Of a stretch of 5,021 nucleotides of DNA, positions 1 to 4,598 are shown one piece after another. Source of the stretch: Ignavibacteriaceae bacterium (GTDB taxonomy: Bacteria > Bacteroidota > Ignavibacteria > Ignavibacteriales > Ignavibacteriaceae). The stretch lies in contig JACAFA010000210.1 in the NCBI GenBank assembly GCA_013388525.1, positions 1 to 5,021 of the forward strand, read 5' to 3'. Each line of letters starts with the position of its first letter. The first letter of the stretch is position 1. Made by a program: the position numbers and the translations under genes. The notes beneath the pieces are model-generated. The model saw nothing but the letters and a program-made list of their open reading frames with translations, was not told the origin of the DNA and did no database searches.

Positions 1-315
1 AAAATGACTTTGAATCTTCCGAAATTTGAGATGTATGAAGAAGGCAGCCAAATCAGAAGGTCATCAAAATCAGTGAAGTCAACTATTGTAGAAGGATACG
101 GAAGAAGAAATTACAAAAGTGATTATGAACGATACATAACAATATCTTTAGCATCGAATGATGAAACTATTGACCATCTGGAAAATCTCTATGAAACAGG
201 TTCATTAACAGATGAAGCATTGTATAAAGTACTACATTCCAAAATCGAAATCTTAGGTAAGAAGATCAATCGCTTTCTACAATCAGTTCAAAACGAACAC
301 CTAAGCAATAAGTAG
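1..315 (+). CDS. Four-helix-bundle protein (23S rRNA intervening-sequence / S23 family), 5' end outside window
   Basis: The visible part is about 104 residues, ending in TAG at 313-315. The frame is open to base 1 (codon AAA), so the ATG at 4 is probably an internal Met. Family members usually carry about 25 more residues, forming most of helix 1, before this point. The family signature is clear: [10 protein letters not shown] at the start of helix 2, then the EGYGRR turn (helix 2 to 3), a Tyr/Leu-rich helix with a conserved acidic segment ([14 protein letters not shown]), and a C-terminal helix ending in FLQSVQ. Homologues include proteins encoded in 23S rRNA intervening sequences and the Avd accessory proteins of diversity-generating retroelements. 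Free-standing copies such as this are widespread in the FCB group, and their role is unknown. No rRNA or reverse transcriptase sequence is visible here. The gene is convergent with the kbl-like gene. A 7-nt repeat run lies directly 3' of it. Family assignment is firm; function is not. Confidence 0.85.
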   Translation, partial: KMTLNLPKFEMYEEGSQIRRSSKSVKSTIVEGYGRRNYKSDYERYITISLASNDETIDHLENLYETGSLTDEALYKVLHSKIEILGKKINRFLQSVQNEHLSNK

Positions 316-330
316 CCTAAAAAAATTACT

Positions 331-371
331 AGTATCAAGGATCAAGCATCCAGTATCCAACAACAGTATCA
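331..371. repeat. Degenerate heptanucleotide repeat run between convergent genes
   Basis: Six consecutive units read AGTATCA, AGGATCA, AGCATCC, AGTATCC, AACAAC (6 nt) and AGTATCA. The consensus is about AGYATCM with a period of 7. The run starts 15 nt after the stop of the four-helix-bundle gene. Its last unit contains the TGA stop of the convergent kbl-like gene (complement of TCA at 369-371). I recall similar AGTATCCAGCATC-type runs beside four-helix-bundle genes in FCB genomes, but cannot verify that here. The role is unknown. Confidence 0.7.
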
Positions 372-1634
372 CGAGATGACTTTAAGCTTCTTTCCTACGC
401 GTTCAAACGCACTGATACACGCATCAAGATCAGCTTTTGAATGTGCTGCAGAAATCTGCACTCGAATTCTCGCCTGTCCTTTCGGGACGACCGGATACGA
501 AAATCCAACGACATAAATTCCTTCATCGTAAAGCTCTTTTGAAATTTGCTGTGCGAGTTGTGCATCGTTTTCAAATTTTCTGAATAGAACCGGAACAATT
601 GGATGAATACTTTCAATCAAATCGAAACCGAGCGCTTTCATTTTCTCACGAAAGTATTTTGTATTCTCTCTTAATTTTTCCCGCAGGTCATCTGATTTTT
701 CAAGAAGATCAAATGCAGCAATAGAGGCACCGACAATTGCCGGTGCAAGAGTATTTGAAAAAAGATATGGACGAGAACGTTGACGAAGCATTTCAACAAT
801 TTCTTTTTTGGATGCTGTGAATCCACCTGAAGCTCCACCCATAGCTTTTCCAAGAGTTGAAGTGATGATATCAACTTTTCCAAGCGCATTACAGTATTCG
901 ATTGAACCTCTTCCGGTTTTACCAAAGAATCCTGTTGCATGAGAATCATCTACCATAACAAGTGCATCATACTTGTCAGCAAGTTTAACTATCTCATCAA
1001 TCTTAGCTATGTCACCATCCATTGAAAAAACACCATCAGTTGCAATCAATATATTTTTTGCAGGATGAGGTTCCTGCGCAAGTCCGGTATGTTCCCAGAT
1101 ATCTGCACCTTCACGTGATAGAACTAATTTCTGCTCGAGCGATTTCATATCGGAATGTTCATAAATTAATCTTCTCGCTTTGCACAATCTTATTCCGTCA
1201 ATAATACTTGCGTGGTTTAGCTGATCTGTAATTATAACATCATCCTGACCGAGAATACTTTCGAACAATCCGCCGTTTGCATCGAAGCAGGAGGAATAAA
1301 GAACGGCATCTTCCATCTTGTAGAAGTCTGCTATCCGTTTTTCAAGCTCTTTGTGAATATCCTGTGTACCGCAAATAAATCTTACCGAAGACAAACCAAA
1401 GCCGTGAGTGTCAAGAGTTTTTTGAGCTGCTTTAATTAAATCCGGATGATTAGCCAGTCCGAGATAATTATTTGAACAGAAGTTAAGAACCTCTTTTGGT
1501 TTTGAGTCTGCCGGATAAGAAACTTTTATTTTCGCTTTCTGGTCTGAGAGAATGATTCGCTCATCCTTGTAAAGATTTGCTTCTTTGATGGAAGTTAATT
1601 CCTGCATTAAATCGTATTTGGTTCTGCGGTACAT
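369..1634 (-). CDS. kbl: Glycine C-acetyltransferase (2-amino-3-ketobutyrate CoA ligase), Kbl type
   Basis: A 421-residue PLP-dependent fold-type I enzyme of the alpha-oxoamine synthase family. Kbl interconverts 2-amino-3-oxobutyrate plus CoA with glycine plus acetyl-CoA in the cytosol, the second step of threonine degradation after Tdh. Visible signatures are [14 protein letters not shown] (51-64), [17 protein letters not shown] (82-98), LNHASIIDG with PLP-stacking H141, [10 protein letters not shown] (199-208), VDDSH with D229 and H232, [13 protein letters not shown] with Schiff-base K263, RSRPYLFSN (286-294) and [11 protein letters not shown] (381-391). N-terminal spacing matches E. coli Kbl (from memory, 398 aa) without gaps, which supports the ATG at 1634. 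Unlike E. coli Kbl and the neighbouring paralogue, it has about 14 extra residues near 175-190, just before the ILIATDG strand. No Shine-Dalgarno is seen. No tdh gene is in the window. A 234-bp repeat-bearing gap separates it from the upstream synthase, so it is probably transcribed separately. Another small acyl-CoA or amino acid substrate cannot be excluded. Confidence 0.9.
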   Translation of the reverse strand: MYRRTKYDLMQELTSIKEANLYKDERIILSDQKAKIKVSYPADSKPKEVLNFCSNNYLGLANHPDLIKAAQKTLDTHGFGLSSVRFICGTQDIHKELEKRIADFYKMEDAVLYSSCFDANGGLFESILGQDDVIITDQLNHASIIDGIRLCKARRLIYEHSDMKSLEQKLVLSREGADIWEHTGLAQEPHPAKNILIATDGVFSMDGDIAKIDEIVKLADKYDALVMVDDSHATGFFGKTGRGSIEYCNALGKVDIITSTLGKAMGGASGGFTASKKEIVEMLRQRSRPYLFSNTLAPAIVGASIAAFDLLEKSDDLREKLRENTKYFREKMKALGFDLIESIHPIVPVLFRKFENDAQLAQQISKELYDEGIYVVGFSYPVVPKGQARIRVQISAAHSKADLDACISAFERVGKKLKVIS

Positions 1635-1703
1635 TGTATCACTTATGAATTGTTATTGAAAATTATTGGCGGATCAAAAATATTGAATTTGGGGGAAATA
1701 TCT

Positions 1704-1864
1704 TAGGCTAAAGCCATTTTAAGGGGGTGAGTAATTTATCTGATCCCTGACCTGAAGGTCGGGGCTATATTAAATATTATAGTGTAAATTGAATATAAAA
1801 TAATAACCCCAAGCTTTAGCTTGGGGAATTAGAAAAAAGAAAAACCTATCGGGCTTTAGTCCAA
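1704..1864. repeat. Intergenic palindrome-rich element with inverted ends (MITE/REP-like)
   Basis: This block fills most of the 234-bp gap between the two synthase genes. The left end contains GGCTAAAGCC (1706-1715). The right end contains GGCTTTAGTCC (1852-1862), its near reverse complement with one extra T. Inside are two hairpins: 1745-1764, whose arms CCCTGACCT/AGGTCGGGG pair with one T-G wobble, and 1807-1826, with perfect 9-nt arms CCCCAAGCT/AGCTTGGGG. A short AT-rich spacer lies between them. There is no ORF. The right end stops 4 nt before the stop codon of the 1869-3116 gene. It looks like a small non-autonomous repeat; confirmation needs other genomic copies. Confidence 0.5.
1797..1826 (-). 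terminator. Probable intrinsic terminator of the ACP-synthase operon
   Basis: Read on the minus strand, 43 nt after the synthase stop codon, CCCCAAGCT and AGCTTGGGG form a 9-bp stem. The T-rich stretch TTATTATTTT (1806 down to 1797) follows immediately. The tail is not a pure T run, and the hairpin is part of the repeat-like block, so termination may be incidental. If active, it separates the ACP-synthase transcript from the downstream kbl-like gene. Confidence 0.5.
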
Positions 1865-1868
1865 TTGG

Positions 1869-3116
1869 CTACATCCCGTACTTATCAATTATCTCCTGCT
1901 TTGTTTTTCCGAGAATGTCGTACTTCTTCCCAACTTTAATAAAAGCAGCAAGAGCTTTTTCAAGATGGTGTCTTTCGTGAGCAGCGGATAACTGTGTTCT
2001 AATCCTCGCCTGCCCTTTCGGGACTACCGGGAAGAAGAAACCGACAGCATAAATTCCTTCAGCATAAAGATCACGTGCAACATCCTGCGAAAGCTTTGCA
2101 TTGAAAAGCATAACCGGAACAATCGCCGTTTCACCTTCTTTAATTATAAAGCCAGCTTCGGTTAAACCTTTTCTCCAGAATTTTGTGTTCTCTTCAAGCT
2201 TGTCGCGTCTTTCGGTGGAACGAGAAATAATATCAAGAACACGCAAAGCACCTTCAACAATTACTGGTGCAACTGTGTTTGAGAAAAGATAGGGACGTGC
2301 TTTCTGTCTGCACATTTCGACAATTTCTTTTCTTCCGGAAACGCATCCGCCGCTTGCACCGCCGAGAGCTTTACCCAATGTTGTCGTGATGATATCAATC
2401 TTTCCAAGAACTCCAAAGTGTTCGTGAGTTCCTCTTCCTGTTTTTCCGATGTAACCGCTTGCGTGCGAGTCATCAATAAAAACCATCGCATTATATTTTT
2501 CTGCAAGCTCAACAATTTTATCCAGCTTTGCCAGATCTCCATCCATCGAAAAAGCGCCATCTGTAATTACCATTCTCAATCTTTTATTCTGATGAAGCTG
2601 AAGTTTCTCCTCAAGGTGAGCCATATCGGAATGTTTGAAAGAATCGTTCTGCGCTTTGCACAAACGCATTCCGTCAATTATCGATGCGTGAACGAGTCTG
2701 TCAGCAATCATCACATCCTGATCAGTTAATACGGCTTCAAAGACTCCGGCATTTGCATCCATACAGGAAGGAAAGAGAATTGTGTCTTCTGTCCCAAGAA
2801 ACTCGGTGAGTTTTCTTTCAAGCTCTTTGTGAATATCCTGAGTTCCGCAGATAAATCTTACGGAAGACATTCCGTAACCTCTCACATCAAGTCCATCGTG
2901 TGCAGCTTTTACGACCTCAGGATGAGATGAAAGTCCGAGATAATTATTTGCACACATATTAATTACTTTTTTCTTTTCCGAGCCGATAGGAAATTCAACT
3001 ACGATCTCTGAATCCTGCGGAGCGCAAATTGCTCTTTCTTCTTTGAAGATGCCCTGAGATTTTAAATCTTCAATTTGATCAGAATAAACTTTTCGAACGT
3101 CTGCATTGTATGCCAT
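1869..3116 (-). CDS. Alpha-oxoamine synthase (Kbl/BioF/SPT family), ACP-linked paralogue
   Basis: A 415-residue PLP enzyme that decarboxylatively or reversibly condenses an amino acid with an acyl thioester. Motifs include NMCANNYLGLSSHP (53-66), [17 protein letters not shown] (84-100), LVHASIIDG with H143, TDGAFSMDGD (185-194), IDDSH with D215 and H218, TTLGKALGGASGG with Schiff-base K249, KARPYLFSN (272-280) and [11 protein letters not shown] (363-373). All catalytic positions are kept. Compared with the adjacent Kbl-type gene it has Val instead of Asn before H143, Phe in place of Tyr before PVVPKG, no 14-residue insertion, and a tail of about 14 residues (GKTKQEIIDKYGM) beyond the usual Kbl end. 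The ATG at 3116 follows AAGGAG (3125-3130) by 8 nt, and the ACP stop is 5 nt away, so the two genes are almost certainly translated together. Automatic annotation would probably say glycine C-acetyltransferase. I infer an acyl-ACP substrate from the context. Long-chain (serine palmitoyltransferase-like) or short-chain chemistry cannot be decided from sequence. Confidence 0.85.
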   Translation of the reverse strand: MAYNADVRKVYSDQIEDLKSQGIFKEERAICAPQDSEIVVEFPIGSEKKKVINMCANNYLGLSSHPEVVKAAHDGLDVRGYGMSSVRFICGTQDIHKELERKLTEFLGTEDTILFPSCMDANAGVFEAVLTDQDVMIADRLVHASIIDGMRLCKAQNDSFKHSDMAHLEEKLQLHQNKRLRMVITDGAFSMDGDLAKLDKIVELAEKYNAMVFIDDSHASGYIGKTGRGTHEHFGVLGKIDIITTTLGKALGGASGGCVSGRKEIVEMCRQKARPYLFSNTVAPVIVEGALRVLDIISRSTERRDKLEENTKFWRKGLTEAGFIIKEGETAIVPVMLFNAKLSQDVARDLYAEGIYAVGFFFPVVPKGQARIRTQLSAAHERHHLEKALAAFIKVGKKYDILGKTKQEIIDKYGM

Positions 3117-3121
3117 TTTAT

Positions 3122-3376
3122 TTACTCCTTAACATCAAATTCTTTAAGAAGATTCACTATGTTATTTACACTGTCGAATGCTTCGGGAGAAGCCTTTGCA
3201 TCAGGGATCTGAATGTTGTATTTGGTTTCGAGAAAAACTTTTAAGGAAACCATTGAGAAAGAATCAACTATTCCACCTGAAATCAGTGGTGTGTCGTAAG
3301 TTATTTCTCTGTCGTCATCCGTTTCCAGGTATTCATTCTTTACGTATTGAAGGATTGTGTCTTTAATTGAGGGCAT
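3122..3376 (-). CDS. Acyl carrier protein
   Basis: An 84-residue, acidic, single-domain carrier protein. The pattern GGIVDSFSMVSLKVFLE contains the phosphopantetheine attachment site D38-S39 (DSF in place of the usual DSL), followed by helix 2 and then KYNIQIPD, typical of ACP/PCP-like domains. TYDTPLI (26-32) is the segment before it, and the C-terminal helix is SVNNIVNLLKEF. I place the start at the ATG at 3376 because GGAG (3383-3386) precedes it by 6 nt. A GTG four codons upstream at 3388 is in frame but overlaps that site. The protein is not the housekeeping AcpP: the sequence is divergent, no fab genes are near, and it is coupled to the alpha-oxoamine synthase downstream with a 5-nt gap. 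The inferred role is to present an acyl chain to that enzyme. The holo form would need a phosphopantetheinyl transferase and an acyl-loading enzyme not seen here; the acyl-CoA synthetase at the right edge is not obviously in this operon. Confidence 0.9.
   Translation of the reverse strand: MPSIKDTILQYVKNEYLETDDDREITYDTPLISGGIVDSFSMVSLKVFLETKYNIQIPDAKASPEAFDSVNNIVNLLKEFDVKE
3125..3130 (-). promoter_or_regulatory. Ribosome binding site of the synthase inside the ACP 3' end
   Basis: AAGGAG on the minus strand lies 8 nt before the ATG at 3116. It is made of the last two sense codons (AAG GAG) of the ACP gene, just before its TAA. Ribosomes terminating on the ACP gene would sit over this site, which implies translational coupling. 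Confidence 0.85.
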
Positions 3377-3382
3377 TTTTAA

Positions 3383-3386
3383 CTCC
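3383..3386 (-). promoter_or_regulatory. Ribosome binding site deciding the ACP start
   Basis: GGAG on the minus strand with 6 nt (TTAAAA) before the ATG at 3376. It decides for this start over the in-frame GTG at 3388, whose own first bases overlap the motif and which has no comparable site upstream. Confidence 0.75.
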
Positions 3387-3412
3387 ACATTAAGTTTATT
3401 TTTAGAAATATA

Positions 3413-3877
3413 TTATTTCGATATTAAAAACTTGTGATCGCACAACTGATCTGTTTTAAAAACTTCCAGACAATAGCTATCTTCTTGCACTATAAACAAT
3501 CCTCCAAGATACCCACAAGGTCCTCTTTTAAGTTCTCCCTCTTTAGCTTGTGGATAAAATTCAGCTGGATCAACAGTGTAAATAAAAAGATGCACCGTAT
3601 CACCAATTGCTAGATGTAAACACAATGTATCCTGCTTATAATTACAACCGTTCTCTAAAACATAAAATACCCGAGCGATACTATCCTTCAGAATACTATA
3701 CGAATACACTGCTCCATTAGGTAAGTGTGTTGTATCTTGTTTAACAATAATGAAGTTAGTAGTTAAACTATCAATATCATAATCCAACACCTTATCCGAT
3801 GTCGATGGTTGAAAAAAACAAGACTCTAAGCTAAAGCACAAAACGAAAGCAAAAATTATTTTGTAAAGTTTTTTCAT
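3413..3877 (-). CDS. Small secreted lipoprotein of unknown function
   Basis: I do not recognise the family. From the ATG at 3877 the protein has 154 residues. It opens with a lipoprotein signal peptide: MKKLYK, a hydrophobic stretch IIFAFVLCFSL, and the lipobox LESC with lipidation Cys at residue 20. Glu at -2 is unusual but tolerable. The mature part is about 134 residues, beta-rich in appearance, with five further cysteines (78, 86, 121, 136, 146) that could form disulfides in the envelope. A longer reading from a GTG at 3913 adds 12 residues in front of the signal peptide and begins inside the repeat element at 3907-4001, so I reject it. A weak AAGAAG lies about 15 nt before the chosen ATG. 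The stop is only 36 nt before the ACP start on the same strand, so read-through into the ACP-synthase pair is possible, but no functional link can be shown. Confidence 0.7.
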   Translation of the reverse strand: MKKLYKIIFAFVLCFSLESCFFQPSTSDKVLDYDIDSLTTNFIIVKQDTTHLPNGAVYSYSILKDSIARVFYVLENGCNYKQDTLCLHLAIGDTVHLFIYTVDPAEFYPQAKEGELKRGPCGYLGGLFIVQEDSYCLEVFKTDQLCDHKFLISK

Positions 3878-3906
3878 TAATCTATTATTTACTTCTTTAT
3901 AAGTGA

Positions 3907-4001
3907 AACTCACCCTAAATCCCTCTCTTACTAAGAGAGGGACTTTTGAAACACCAACTACTCCCCTTCTCTTCCTAAGAGAAGGGGTTGGGGGATGAGT
4001 T
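3907..4001. repeat. 95-bp MITE-like element with imperfect terminal inverted repeats and two hairpins
   Basis: The ends are AACTCACCC (3907-3915) and GGGATGAGTT (3992-4001), inverted repeats differing by one inserted base. Inside are two strong palindromes: 3921-3941, with 10-nt arms CCCTCTCTTA/TAAGAGAGGG around one C, and 3963-3987, with perfect 11-nt arms CCCCTTCTCTT/AAGAGAAGGGG around CCT. There is no ORF. The two palindromes resemble each other (CYTCTCTT core), as if one arose from the other. It sits just upstream of the lipoprotein start at 3877 and could contain or block its promoter. I infer a non-autonomous mobile repeat; target-site duplications are not obvious. Confidence 0.6.
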
Positions 4002-4047
4002 CTATTAACTTTTTAACTCCGTTTAGTCAGTTATTAATTTTTGTTCC

Positions 4048-4072
4048 GTCATGCTGAACTTGCTTCAGCATC
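4048..4072. repeat. REP-like hairpin, copy 1 (ATGCTGAA/TTCAGCAT)
   Basis: After GTC, a perfect 8-bp palindrome (4051-4058 with 4064-4071) encloses a 5-nt loop. It is repeated with small changes at 4528-4551 in the same orientation. I recall this type of intergenic repeat as common in FCB-group genomes. It lies about 60 nt 3' of the broken lipoprotein gene and has no T-tract on either side, so I do not call it a terminator. Confidence 0.65.
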
Positions 4073-4131
4073 TTAATTTGCTACATATTTATATTATTAA
4101 TTATGATGATCAAATTAGTTAAATACTGATA

Positions 4132-4482
4132 TTACTTGTAATAACTAAACCAATCCCACACAAGAACCTTATTACTTTTATTATTTTGAAAATCAGTTCT
4201 CTCTGTATCTTCGGTTAATTGAATCTTTAATCCGTTTTGATCGTATACTTCACAGTATGCACAAGAGCTTGCTGGAATCCAGAAATGATATATATATTGC
4301 TCTTTCCACTCATAACGAAATACTTTCATAGCACCATAATATTTTGGATTTGTAGTAGTTACGCTATCTATCTTTGCTTTTAACCACTCAGGTGAGTCTC
4401 TTTTATAATTAAAAGTCTCTTTGTTACTGCAGCCGATCAAGATTGAGAACAAGAAAAAAGAAAGATAAAAAATTTACTTCAT
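4132..4482 (-). pseudogene. Small lipoprotein gene interrupted by TAA at codon 3
   Basis: The coding frame gives about 106 residues after its first downstream possible start (TTG at 4452), which would leave only seven residues before the lipobox Cys. Reading the same frame further upstream restores a normal lipoprotein leader: ATG (4480-4482), AAG, TAA (4474-4476), then IFYLSFFLFSILIGC, with lipobox LIGC and lipidation Cys as residue 18. FCB lipoproteins typically start MKK, so the TAA looks like a single substitution of a Lys codon (AAA to TAA). The mature part is about 98 residues, aromatic-rich, with a CAYC pair (SSCAYCEVYDQNG) and the end VWDWFSYYK. I recognise no family. Options are a recent pseudogene, a sequencing error, or initiation at the ATT or TTG codons after the stop; the last seems least likely. 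No Shine-Dalgarno is seen before the ATG. Neighbouring repeats flank it on both sides. Confidence 0.65.
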
Positions 4483-4527
4483 CGTATTTAGTTCTATAAA
4501 AATGGAAATACATTTTATTTCACAATT

Positions 4528-4590
4528 GTCATGCTGAATTTATTTCAGCAACTTCATTTACAATTTGAGATCCCGAAATAAATTCGGGAT
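4528..4590. repeat. Double-hairpin intergenic repeat (REP-like copy 2 plus ATCCCGAA palindrome)
   Basis: The left hairpin has arms TGCTGAA/TTCAGCA (4532-4538 and 4544-4550, 5-nt loop) after GTC. It matches copy 1 at 4048 with four differences over 27 nt. The right hairpin has perfect 8-nt arms ATCCCGAA/TTCGGGAT (4570-4577 and 4583-4590, 5-nt loop). Nothing is encoded here. The element starts 8 nt beyond the stop of the acyl-CoA synthetase gene and may protect or end that transcript, although the hairpins lack a following T-tract. Confidence 0.6.
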
Positions 4591-4598
4591 AAATTACT

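Noticed and set aside
1..371. Diversity-generating retroelement (Avd-like protein plus repeats)
   Set aside because: No reverse transcriptase or template/variable repeat pair is visible, and the 7-nt repeats are not of that type.
331..371. CRISPR array
   Set aside because: Units are 7 nt with no spacers.
1022..1204. 60-codon plus-strand ORF
   Set aside because: It lies wholly inside the Kbl-type gene on the opposite strand and has no recognisable protein features or ribosome binding site.
1649..1677. Possible sigma-70 promoter for the Kbl-type gene on the minus strand (TTGATC, 17 nt, AACAAT)
   Set aside because: Spacing is right but both boxes are poor matches in AT-rich DNA; too weak to annotate.
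2418..2729. 103-codon plus-strand ORF
   Set aside because: It is antisense within the second synthase, whose frame is strongly conserved; composition is that of a shadow frame.
3413..3913. Longer lipoprotein start at GTG 3913
   Set aside because: It puts 12 polar residues before a complete lipoprotein signal peptide and starts inside a repeat element.
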